Assembly: GCF_905221025.1 (NCBI RefSeq)
Contig: NZ_CAJNBL010000008.1
Coordinates: 62,001 to 126,000, forward strand
Reading direction: 5' to 3'
Length of the DNA: 64,000 nucleotides
Source: Candidatus Nitrotoga fabula
GTDB taxonomy: Bacteria; Pseudomonadota; Gammaproteobacteria; Burkholderiales; Gallionellaceae
In this document: piece by piece, positions 45,085-53,210 of the stretch
Numbering within the stretch: position 1 is the first letter of the stretch
Layout of the letters: every line of letters begins with the position of its first letter
Program-made: the position numbers and the translations under genes
Notes under the pieces: model-generated
What the model was told of the DNA's origin: nothing
The model's database searches: none
Seen by the model: only the letters and a program-made list of their open reading frames with translations

Positions 45085-47712
45085 TCAAGAACTTATAGCC
45101 TCTAACTGTTGATAAACCCCTCGTCCTTGACTGTCGATTTTTTCAGCCATCAGAAACAGTCCTTTCCCGTTGCTCCTGGATTGCCACAGCTCGCCAATCG
45201 CTTTCTTTTCCTTGGTGTCATCGGTCGTAGCAAGGTGCCCGCCCTTATATTCCACCACCAGCAACCTGCCGTCCTCCAACAAAGCAACAAAATCAGGATA
45301 GAAATTATCGCTTGAAGTCGGCAACCAGAACGAAAAGCGAGGCTGACCAGCCAGATTGCGCACCCAGAATTTGACCTTGAACAAACGGTCTATCGCCATT
45401 GCACACTCAAACTCCTCGCCCTTGTTGTCCAGCTCGCCAACCGCTGGATAAAAGTGCTTGATAAATTTGTATCGCCCATCCTTGTAAAACCAGTGGGCAG
45501 GATAGGCCGCAGGGTCATAACTGAAACCGTAATCAAAGCTGGTTTCAACCCTTGCCGAAGCCCCGAACAAGGTTTCCTGATAGCCCTTCTTGCAGGCTTG
45601 CTGGCGATAGGCGCGGATTTTCTCCTGTAGCACCTTCAAGAGAACAAATTTGCCACGGGCAAGAGTAGCCAGGTCGAAACGACCGCCGGACGTCAGGCTG
45701 GCAACTAATTTCCGCAAAAATTCCAGCATGACCACTTGTTGAATATCAGGCTGGCGGAGTTCCCGATCCAGCCACCGCACAAAATCATTATCCGTCCATT
45801 GGGTCGGAATGTGGGTCAAGGCCATTTGCTTGCTGTCCCGCAAAATCTCATACCGCAACTGCTCACCGTCCAAGTCAATCAGGAATGAATGGGCGGTTTC
45901 GTCGAAACGGAATTCGGGCAACTCGGCTGGGTAATCCAGCAAATTCCACCCGTTGATATCCAGGAACAGTTCTTTTTCTGCCGGTTCCAGTTCGTCTTGC
46001 ACCCAGAGGCACAGACGGGGAACGGCAAACGGTTCACCACGAGCGGACGGAGCCTTGGCCTGCTCCTGATATTCACGGTGGGCAGTCAATACCTGTTTGG
46101 CTTCCAGGCGGTAAGGCTCGGCAATCCCATAGACGATTTTGTCTTCCAGAATCACGTTTAACTGACCGGACACCACCAGCTCGACATGGTTGGGGGCAAT
46201 TTCCTGCACCGTAATGGATTGCCGTTCCTGCTCGTTGAGATGAGTTAAATCAGGCACTTGCTCCAGCACCATTTTCAACGGTTGCGGGGTTGGAAACAGT
46301 GGCAGACCGTCCACCCCCACCCAGTCCTTCTGCTGCTGCTCAATGTATTGGCTGGCTTCTTCCTGCTCAAAGCCCATGGAAACGAGGTTATCCACGAGAT
46401 CATTGGCAACCTTGGCAAAACTTAGGCTGGCGAGGTGTGCATAAGCCCGATTGAGTTCAGCCTGTTTCCGCTTCCTGGCAAACGGCATTCGCAACACCCG
46501 GCCCAATAGTTGTTCGACGTCTTTGCTTGAATGGATATTGGCGACCGAGCAGAACACATAGGCAAAAGAACAGTCCCACCCCTCTTTCAATGCCTCAACC
46601 GTCAAAATCACTTCAATCCTGCAATCGGAAGCAAACAGGTTGATACCATCCAGTTCCCTTTGCGTGCCCGTGGCAATCGCGATGCGTTCAGGAGATATTT
46701 TCTCGTTGTCTATGAGGTGCTGCTTCAACACTTTCACATTGGCTGGCTTGTCCTTGTTTTCTGCCTGTATCAGCACCAAGGGGCGAACACCGTCAGGGTC
46801 ATTTGTCGCCAGTTCAGCCAGTTTCATGCGGGTCAGGATTGCCCCGTTGACCGCCTCTTGCCATGTCTTGTGTTCAGTCAGTATGATAGGCAATTTAATC
46901 ATTTCCTCGGCCTTCAGTTCCGAGGCGGAAACCCGATACAGCACATTGCTACCCGATTGGCGGGAGGTGTCAGGGGTTGCCGTAAATTCCACGATACAGG
47001 CAGGCGAAACCCGTTGCAGGACTTCAAAAGTCAGCTTGGTGCGTGCGTTATGGGCTTCGTCCATTAACACCAACGGGCGGTGCAGGTGCAACAGATTGGC
47101 AAACGAATACTTGATTTTTCCGGTGTCTGCCCCTTCCTCAATCCGCTCCAGCCCTTGAACCGTGTTGGAAACCCGTGAGAAGTGCGGTTCAAAATTCTCG
47201 TTGTGAGCATAGATTTTTCTGCCGTCCGTATTGTCCACCCGCAGGGCGGCCAGAGTGCCGACCACGACACAAGCATTGTCCTGAATATCCTTGGGTCGGA
47301 TGTTGGCCACATCGCCAATATCAAACACCCGAACCCGACCATTAAATGCCTCGTCTATGGCTTCGCGGTATGGGTGCGAAGAATTGTTCAGGGCTTCCAG
47401 TGTTTGCACCCGAATGGTGTTGGTCGGTACAAGCCACAGCACGAGCGGGTAATCCTGTTCCAGCCAAGATTTGCCAGCAATGCGAATGGCAAGAGAAGAC
47501 AACAAGGTCTTGCCGCCGCCCGTAGGCAACCGCAGGCAGAGATATGGCACATCCTCAAACCCCTTAACCGTGTGATATTGCGGGATACGGCCGTCCAAGC
47601 TTTTTGCATGTTTGGCATAAGCCCCCGCAATCCCGATTAAACGGGAATCTTCAAGACAGGCTTGCAGGGTATCGAGCGTTTTTTGCTGGAAGGTTTTTAG
47701 GGTTAGAGCCAT
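45085..47712 (-). CDS. res: Type III restriction enzyme, Res subunit
   Basis: 875 residues. The superfamily 2 motor has Walker A LPTGGGKT (62-69), DEAH in LVLMDEAHNA (about 218-221), TATPDTS, and the late motif QLLGRVLRMPF. The C-terminal PD-(D/E)XK nuclease is visible as YPDFVALLEDGRLLVVEYKG with Asp807, Glu821 and Lys823. Res uses ATP to signal along DNA and cuts when two unmethylated sites face each other. Its ATG overlaps the mod stop (TAATG). All motifs are intact, so it appears functional. Base use is less GC-rich than the HsdMS operon to the left, suggesting a separate origin. Confidence 0.93.
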   Translation of the reverse strand: MALTLKTFQQKTLDTLQACLEDSRLIGIAGAYAKHAKSLDGRIPQYHTVKGFEDVPYLCLRLPTGGGKTLLSSLAIRIAGKSWLEQDYPLVLWLVPTNTIRVQTLEALNNSSHPYREAIDEAFNGRVRVFDIGDVANIRPKDIQDNACVVVGTLAALRVDNTDGRKIYAHNENFEPHFSRVSNTVQGLERIEEGADTGKIKYSFANLLHLHRPLVLMDEAHNARTKLTFEVLQRVSPACIVEFTATPDTSRQSGSNVLYRVSASELKAEEMIKLPIILTEHKTWQEAVNGAILTRMKLAELATNDPDGVRPLVLIQAENKDKPANVKVLKQHLIDNEKISPERIAIATGTQRELDGINLFASDCRIEVILTVEALKEGWDCSFAYVFCSVANIHSSKDVEQLLGRVLRMPFARKRKQAELNRAYAHLASLSFAKVANDLVDNLVSMGFEQEEASQYIEQQQKDWVGVDGLPLFPTPQPLKMVLEQVPDLTHLNEQERQSITVQEIAPNHVELVVSGQLNVILEDKIVYGIAEPYRLEAKQVLTAHREYQEQAKAPSARGEPFAVPRLCLWVQDELEPAEKELFLDINGWNLLDYPAELPEFRFDETAHSFLIDLDGEQLRYEILRDSKQMALTHIPTQWTDNDFVRWLDRELRQPDIQQVVMLEFLRKLVASLTSGGRFDLATLARGKFVLLKVLQEKIRAYRQQACKKGYQETLFGASARVETSFDYGFSYDPAAYPAHWFYKDGRYKFIKHFYPAVGELDNKGEEFECAMAIDRLFKVKFWVRNLAGQPRFSFWLPTSSDNFYPDFVALLEDGRLLVVEYKGGHLATTDDTKEKKAIGELWQSRSNGKGLFLMAEKIDSQGRGVYQQLEAISS

Positions 47713-49256
47713 TACCGGGCCTTGATGTCGTAAGGAGTTTGCTTGAATGTAATGCCCGCGGTTTTGAGCCGTTCGGCACCAAGGCGGGAACTCTCGCCAT
47801 AAATCACTTTGGGACCGTCAAACGGGGGCAAGTGTCGCAATACGGGAGTGGTCAGCACATTTCCGCCATCGGGTCGCTTGTCGCCCAGAATGCCGTTATA
47901 GAGCAGGTAATAAGCCACCCCATTGAACACTCCGAGCAAAGGGGATTTGGCAGGGTTATCCAGGGCGGTGCGGGTTTCGCAAAACCAGATATGGCTTGCG
48001 AGGTGATCGAAGCGGATCGCGGGGTTAATCTTGCCATGTTCGTCAAACACTGGCTCACCCAGACGATAGAAGCGAAAGCCCCCGCCTCCTTGCCAGTTCA
48101 CGGCTTGGGAAATCCCTCCTTGCTCTCCTTCAATCACTTTCTTCAACCGAGGCACACAATGGGTTATGCAATGCTCACCCATTTCAATGCCGATATATCT
48201 CCTACCCATTTTGTGCGCCACGGCCGCAGTAGTGCCAGAACCGAGGAAGCTATCAAGGATAAGGTCGCCAGCTTTTGTTGCAATATCCAAAATCCTTTTT
48301 AACAACCGCTCAGGTTTGGGTGTTGCGAACACTTCCTCATTATTAAATTGGATAACCTCTCGCTTGGCTTCTTGATTGTCCCCGACCTCGGTTCTTAGCC
48401 AGACAGTCATTGCGACTATTCCATCCTGAACTTCGGAAAGAAATCGCTTATACCTTGGGACATTGTTGCCTTCTTTACCAAACCATATTCGATTTTCGGA
48501 CACCAACTCAGCAAATCTTTTTTCGCTAAATCGCCAACAGGTTCCAGTTGCTGGCATAACTTTACGACCCGACGGGGTAGTTATCTCGTAAATATTTTCA
48601 GAGAACCCTGTTTTTGCATACTGAGCCCCTCGCTGTCCACCAGTGAGACTAATTGCACAATCACCAGAAGTCCAAACCCCTCTTTCGTCATTATCAGGGT
48701 TTGAATATCGTGCATTGGCTTCTTCGGTTCTAATCAGTAAGTTCGGTCGCCAAACAGCCTTCTTTTTTGCATAGGCAAACAGATGGTCATGACTGTCCGA
48801 CAACCAAACCGCATTAGCCTGAGGGCTAGCCTTCTTCTGCCAAATGCAGTTGGCAATAAAATTCCCTCGCCCAAATACCTCGTCCATAACTACTTTGAGA
48901 TAATGCCCCTCGTTGTCGTCAATCGACACCCAGATACTGCCGTCCTCGGCAAGCAAATCCCGTAGCAGTTCCAGCCGTGGATAAATCATGGCCAGCCATT
49001 GGGTGTGTTCCAGATTGTCGTCGTAATGCTCAAAAGCACTTTTGGTGTTATATGGGGGATCTATGTAAATACACTTGACCTTGCCAGCGTAAAACGGCAA
49101 CAAGGCTTTCAGGGCTTCCAGATTGTCGCCATGTATCAGCAGGTTTTCGGAAGGCTCACCAGCAGACAATACCGCTACAGGCTCCAGAAGGCGATATGGC
49201 ACCGACAGCGAGGTCTGCAAGTCGGTTTCACGGGTGAGCCATTGCAGGATAGGCAT
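47712..49256 (-). CDS. mod: Type III DNA methyltransferase, Mod subunit
   Basis: 514 residues. Catalytic DPPY appears early (YIDPPYNTKSAFEHY, Asp66) and the SAM motif DSFLGSGTTAAVAHKMGRRYIGIE comes later, the beta-class N6-adenine order used by type III Mod proteins. The region between them is the target-recognition domain, which sets the asymmetric site for both Mod and Res. I see no long simple repeat in the coding sequence, so phase variation is not suggested. It is followed by res with one-base overlap. Confidence 0.93.
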   Translation of the reverse strand: MPILQWLTRETDLQTSLSVPYRLLEPVAVLSAGEPSENLLIHGDNLEALKALLPFYAGKVKCIYIDPPYNTKSAFEHYDDNLEHTQWLAMIYPRLELLRDLLAEDGSIWVSIDDNEGHYLKVVMDEVFGRGNFIANCIWQKKASPQANAVWLSDSHDHLFAYAKKKAVWRPNLLIRTEEANARYSNPDNDERGVWTSGDCAISLTGGQRGAQYAKTGFSENIYEITTPSGRKVMPATGTCWRFSEKRFAELVSENRIWFGKEGNNVPRYKRFLSEVQDGIVAMTVWLRTEVGDNQEAKREVIQFNNEEVFATPKPERLLKRILDIATKAGDLILDSFLGSGTTAAVAHKMGRRYIGIEMGEHCITHCVPRLKKVIEGEQGGISQAVNWQGGGGFRFYRLGEPVFDEHGKINPAIRFDHLASHIWFCETRTALDNPAKSPLLGVFNGVAYYLLYNGILGDKRPDGGNVLTTPVLRHLPPFDGPKVIYGESSRLGAERLKTAGITFKQTPYDIKAR

Positions 49257-49327
49257 TCTAAATTTTTACTTGTTGAGTGGTTGCCCGATTGTCCACTAAA
49301 CAGGGCTATTTTTCTACAGCCGAGACA

Positions 49328-49356
49328 GTTTTACCCTCTCGCAAAAAAAATCTCAA
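49328..49356 (-). promoter_or_regulatory. Candidate promoter for mod-res
   Basis: On the minus strand, TTGAGA (49356-49351), a 17-base spacer containing eight T, and TAAAAC (49333-49328) lie about 70 bp before the mod start codon. Spacing is ideal, but the -10 box matches only four of six consensus bases. Confidence 0.4.
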
Positions 49357-49395
49357 AACAAGGTTTGACCCCTGCAAAATTGTACGGTTAAGCAC

Positions 49396-49521
49396 ATGAA
49401 GATAAGCAACAAGAAAGGTTTGCAGCAAGCCATGCCACGGGGTCATAAAAAAATTCCTCGTTGTTCTTGCACGGGTAGCCAACCCTGTCCCAAATCCAAT
49501 CCTGGCAGCTGCGATTTATGA
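49396..49521 (+). CDS. Possible small Cys-rich peptide
   Basis: A 41-codon frame from ATG to TGA. The first part is basic (MKISNKKGLQQ), and the second carries four Cys in RCSCTGSQPCPKSNPGSC. There is no clear ribosome-binding site and no family I recognise. It is divergent from mod and lies in the gap before tRNA-Arg. It could be a real short gene, a metal-binding peptide or chance. Confidence 0.25.
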   Translation: MKISNKKGLQQAMPRGHKKIPRCSCTGSQPCPKSNPGSCDL

Positions 49522-49555
49522 GTCCATTTCCGTGCTGGGAACCTGAATCCCGGCC

Positions 49556-49591
49556 AAAAAAATGCCCCTGAACTTTGAAGGAACAGGGGCA
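49556..49591 (-). terminator. Rho-independent terminator, minus strand
   Basis: Read on the minus strand, TGCCCCTG, a 13-base loop and CAGGGGCA form a perfect stem (49591-49563) followed at once by seven T. It would stop transcripts from the right, most likely from the tRNA-Arg region 245 bp upstream. The intervening stretch 49592-49836 has no large gene and could encode an untranslated RNA. Confidence 0.75.
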
Positions 49592-49836
49592 AGTATCTTA
49601 ACCAGTCTTAGAGGAGGGAGTTAAGATTTCACGTCCAGGGGGAACCAAACGTGAGGCAATTTGCATTACCTGAACGGTCAGAGTCGAAGGTCAGTATTTA
49701 GTTCCACGACCGGAAAAAAATCTGCCGAAATCGAATGGATAAAATCGCAAGAACCGGTGACAAGTCACAGCACCGGGTCAATCCAGCACACAGGCTTGAT
49801 CACACAACGGTTTGAGTAATTGGTATTCCGAATAAC

Positions 49837-49912
49837 TGGTACCCCGAAGACGAATCGAACGTCCGACCTACCCCTTAGGAGGGGGTCGCTCTATCCACTG
49901 AGCTACCGGGGC
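49837..49912 (-). tRNA. tRNA-Arg (anticodon CCT)
   Basis: On the minus strand it starts GCCCCGG and ends with an encoded CCA. The acceptor pairs GCCCCGG with TCGGGGT (two G-T pairs), the D arm is GCTC/GAGC, the anticodon stem is ACCCC/GGGGT around loop CTCCTAA, giving anticodon CCT for AGG codons, and the T arm loop is TTCGATT. Total 76 bases. Its 3' end points toward the type III genes, as expected of an integration hotspot. Confidence 0.95.
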
Positions 49913-50070
49913 ATTTTATTATTCTATCGCAAATACGCGCCGATCACACCCCTGCTGACCCCTGCTTATCCGGCCAGCCTGTTTTCAGGTATTCAGGGCG
50001 CGCCATGCTTCCCTAAGTTCTCTGCGCATGACCGGATTTTCAATTTGCTGCGAATGCCGGAGCGCGAGAT

Positions 50071-51291
50071 TTACTGATAGCGCAACGCTTCGATCGGTTC
50101 CATGCGTGCGGCCTTCCTGGCCGGATAGAATCCAAAAAACACGCCCACTGCGGTTGCCACCATGAACGCCAGCAGCACGGAGCTCAGGGTGATGAGCACG
50201 GCCGTATCGGCAAGCCGGTTCATCAGCAGGGCCCCGCCGATGCCCAGCGCCACCCCGACCACGCAGCCGGCAATGGAGATCATGATTGATTCCAGCAGGA
50301 ACTGCAGCAGGATGTCGCGCTGACGCGCGCCGATGGCAAGGCGGATGCCGATTTCCCGCGTGCGTTCCGTGACCGAGACCAGCATGATGTTCATGATGCC
50401 GATTCCGCCGACCAGCAGGGAAATCGAGGCAATGGCGCCGAGCATGAACGACATCACGCGCGCGGTTTCAGCCGCGGTATTCGCCAGGGCGGTGAGGTTG
50501 CGCACCATGAAATCGCTCTCTGCCTTTTCCTGCAGGCGGTGGCGCTGGCGCAACAGCTCGGTGATCGAACGCTCCGCCGCGGGCATGGCCTGGGGCGAGG
50601 ACGCCTGCACCATGATCAGGCGCACGGTTCCCTGGAACTGCGTACCGAACAACTTGCGCTGGGCGGTGGTAACCGGGACCACCACCGTGTCATCCTGGTC
50701 CCGCCCGTCCAGGCTTTGTCCTTTCGGAGCAAGCACGCCCACTACATGGTACGGGTTGTTTTTGATGCGGATGGTCTTGCCTACCGGATCTTCGTCTCCG
50801 AACAGGTTTTTCACCACGGTCTGCCCGAGCAAGGCTACGCGAGTAGCAGAACGCACGTCCGAATCCGAGAATGGATAACCGGCAGATAGCTGCCAGTCGC
50901 GCACCTCCAGAAAACTGGGGGTAGTGCCCATCACCTGGGTGCTCCAGTTGTTCGGGCCGTACACCAGTTGCGCCGTACCGGGGGCATTCGGCGCCACCGC
51001 CACAATGCCGGGCAGCTCGGAGATGGCCTGCCCATCGGCAATGGTGAGCGTGGGCGTGGCGCCCAGGCCCATACGCAGGCCGCCGGAGGTCGTTGACCCG
51101 GACATGACGATGAACAGATTGCTTCCCATCGCGGCGATGGACTGGTCCACCATGAACTGCGCTCCCTTGCCAATGGCCAGAATCAGAATCACCGCCCCGA
51201 CGCCGATCATCATTCCGAGCATGGTCAGAAAGGTGCGCAGCCGGTTCGTGCCCATGGCAAGCCAGGCTTCGCCCAGCATGGCGCCGATCAT
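50071..51291 (-). CDS. ABC transporter permease, MacB-type
   Basis: 406 residues with one N-terminal membrane helix (FLTMLGMMIGVGAVILILAIG), a large periplasmic MacB-PCD domain (about 45-250) and three C-terminal helices forming the FtsX core (SISLLVGGIGIMNIMLVSVTERTREIGIRLAIGA). MacB-type proteins do not move substrate across the inner membrane; they drive periplasmic substrate through TolC. Here ATPase and permease are two separate genes, while E. coli MacB is one chain. Its ATG overlaps the ATPase stop by four bases. It is last in a four-gene operon. Confidence 0.9.
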   Translation of the reverse strand: MIGAMLGEAWLAMGTNRLRTFLTMLGMMIGVGAVILILAIGKGAQFMVDQSIAAMGSNLFIVMSGSTTSGGLRMGLGATPTLTIADGQAISELPGIVAVAPNAPGTAQLVYGPNNWSTQVMGTTPSFLEVRDWQLSAGYPFSDSDVRSATRVALLGQTVVKNLFGDEDPVGKTIRIKNNPYHVVGVLAPKGQSLDGRDQDDTVVVPVTTAQRKLFGTQFQGTVRLIMVQASSPQAMPAAERSITELLRQRHRLQEKAESDFMVRNLTALANTAAETARVMSFMLGAIASISLLVGGIGIMNIMLVSVTERTREIGIRLAIGARQRDILLQFLLESIMISIAGCVVGVALGIGGALLMNRLADTAVLITLSSVLLAFMVATAVGVFFGFYPARKAARMEPIEALRYQ

Positions 51292-52007
51292 GGCCGGGCT
51301 CCCTGCGTATCGTTCCCGACCGCGCCGTCGTATGCCAGATGTCCGTCCACGAAACGCACCAGCCGCATGGCATAGGCGGCGATATCGGGTTCGTGGGTTA
51401 CCAGTATCACGGTAATTCCCTGTTCGCGGTTCATCTGCGTGAACAGATTCATGATTTCCTGGCTGGTACGGGTATCCAGGTTGCCGGTCGGCTCGTCCGC
51501 CAGGATCAGCCGCGGGCGGTTGACCAGGGCGCGAGCTATGGCCACCCGCTGCTGCTGCCCGCCTGAAATCCGGCCGGGTAGCGAAAGTCCGTATTTGCCC
51601 AGGCCGACCTTGTCCAGCATTTGCTGCGCCCTCTCTTCCCGTTCTGCCTTACTCACCCCGGCATAAATCAACGGCAGCGCCACATTTGCGAGCAGGTTGA
51701 TTCTGGGAAGCAGGTTGAACCCCTGGAACACAAAACCGATTGCATCGTTCCTGAGTCGCGCCAGCTGGTTCCGGTCCAGCGTCCGCACGCTGGTTCCGTT
51801 CAGGTAATATTCCCCGGCCGAGGGGATGTCCAGACAGCCAAGCAGATTCATGAAGGTGGATTTCCCCGAGCCGGAAGGCCCCATGATGGCGACAAACTCT
51901 CCCGGATAGATGGAAAGGCTGATTTCTTGCAGCGCCGGAACCGGGCCGGCCGCGGTCAGGTAATCCTTGCCGAGGCCGATGGTCTGGATGATCGGCTCCT
52001 TGTCCAT
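51288..52007 (-). CDS. ABC transporter ATP-binding protein, MacB/LolD type
   Basis: 239 residues. Walker A is GPSGSGKST, the signature is ISGGQQQRVAIARAL, Walker B is LILADEPTGNLD and the H-loop is VILVTHEPDIA. It forms the dimeric motor for the permease encoded next. Its ATG overlaps the adaptor stop (TGATG), and its stop overlaps the permease start, so the set is tightly coupled. Confidence 0.93.
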   Translation of the reverse strand: MDKEPIIQTIGLGKDYLTAAGPVPALQEISLSIYPGEFVAIMGPSGSGKSTFMNLLGCLDIPSAGEYYLNGTSVRTLDRNQLARLRNDAIGFVFQGFNLLPRINLLANVALPLIYAGVSKAEREERAQQMLDKVGLGKYGLSLPGRISGGQQQRVAIARALVNRPRLILADEPTGNLDTRTSQEIMNLFTQMNREQGITVILVTHEPDIAAYAMRLVRFVDGHLAYDGAVGNDTQGARP

Positions 52008-53191
52008 CAGAACAGTCTCATTTTCATGACGCCCTGCGATGGCCCTTCCTCCCCGGATGGCACCACTTCTCCGGTTACCACCCGATCCCCGGCCGCCAGT
52101 TTCCCCGATAGCACTTCGGTATATTTATTGTCCGTAATGCCGGGAACGATCGCAACCGGCCTGAGCCTGTCCTGCTCCAGGACATAGACCGTTGCCGCGG
52201 CGGATTTCCCCTGCTGCCCGTTTTTTCTGCTGCCCTGCGTCCTGTTATTCGGGGCGGCATCGGCAGGCTTGAAGCGCAGCGCCGTGTTGGGCACAAGCAG
52301 CACGTTCCCGCGCTGGGCGGTGATAATGTTGACATAGGCGGTCATGCCCGGCATCAGGATTCGTTCGGGATTATCCACTTCCACCACCACGTCATAGGTC
52401 ACCACATTCTGCACGGTAGTGGGATTCAGCCGGCGCTGCCGGACAGTGCCCCGGAAGGTGCGCCTGGGAAACGCATCGACGGTAAAGTGCACTTCCTGGC
52501 CAACCTCGATAAAGCCGATGTCGGCCTCGGCAAAACTGGAATTGATCTGCATCCGGGTCAGGTCCTGGGCGATGGTGAACAGGGTAGGCGTCTGAAAACT
52601 GGCAGCCACGGTCTGCCCGATATCGATCACACGCGATACCACGACGCCAGAAACCGGGGAACGGATGATCGAATAGCCGTAATTGGTACGGTCTCTCTGC
52701 AATTGCGCCCGCGCCAGCGCAAGCTGCGCGCGTGCCGATTTCAATGCCTGCACCGCCTGGTCCAGCTCCTGTCTTGATATGTATTCCTGCCGGAACAGTT
52801 CGCGCATTCTTTTTTCATTGGCCTGCGCCAGTTCCAGCGATGCCTGCGCGCTGCTTACATTCGCTTCGCTCTGGCCGATCTGCGCCAGAAACAGGGAGGG
52901 GTCGAGTTCTGCCAGTACCTGTCCCTTGCTGACCTGGTCATTGAAATCTGCATGCAGTTTCCTGACCGTACCTGAAACCTGGGTGCCGACATTCACCAGA
53001 ACCACGGGATTAAGCGTGCCATTGGCGGAAACGGTCTGGGTGATATCTCCCTTCTCCAGCGCCTGGAAATGATAGCGCTCCTGGAGAGGCACGGTATGCA
53101 GCTGCTTCCAGTACAGGTATCCGCCTGCGCCGAGGAGGATCAGCGCAAGCATCCCCATGATTTTCAACAACCGCGATTGCTTTGGTTTCAT
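52007..53191 (-). CDS. MacA-like periplasmic adaptor
   Basis: 394 residues from ATG 53191 (MKPKQSRLLK), preceded by GGATGC; the longer frame to 53350 overlaps the TolC gene and lacks domain sequence. An N-terminal membrane anchor (MGMLALILLGAGGYLYW) is followed by a lipoyl/helical-hairpin region (VNVGTQVSGTVRKLHADFND) and beta-barrel domain (VVTYDVVVEVDNPERILMPGMTAYVNI). It bridges the ABC permease and the TolC-like duct. It is second in the operon, 19 bp behind the outer-membrane gene. Confidence 0.92.
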   Translation of the reverse strand: MKPKQSRLLKIMGMLALILLGAGGYLYWKQLHTVPLQERYHFQALEKGDITQTVSANGTLNPVVLVNVGTQVSGTVRKLHADFNDQVSKGQVLAELDPSLFLAQIGQSEANVSSAQASLELAQANEKRMRELFRQEYISRQELDQAVQALKSARAQLALARAQLQRDRTNYGYSIIRSPVSGVVVSRVIDIGQTVAASFQTPTLFTIAQDLTRMQINSSFAEADIGFIEVGQEVHFTVDAFPRRTFRGTVRQRRLNPTTVQNVVTYDVVVEVDNPERILMPGMTAYVNIITAQRGNVLLVPNTALRFKPADAAPNNRTQGSRKNGQQGKSAAATVYVLEQDRLRPVAIVPGITDNKYTEVLSGKLAAGDRVVTGEVVPSGEEGPSQGVMKMRLF

Positions 53192-53210
53192 AGATGCATC
53201 CAGATAACGG

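Noticed and set aside
45085-49256. Possible phase-variable mod gene
   Set aside because: I looked for simple sequence repeats in mod and saw no long tetra- or pentanucleotide tract.
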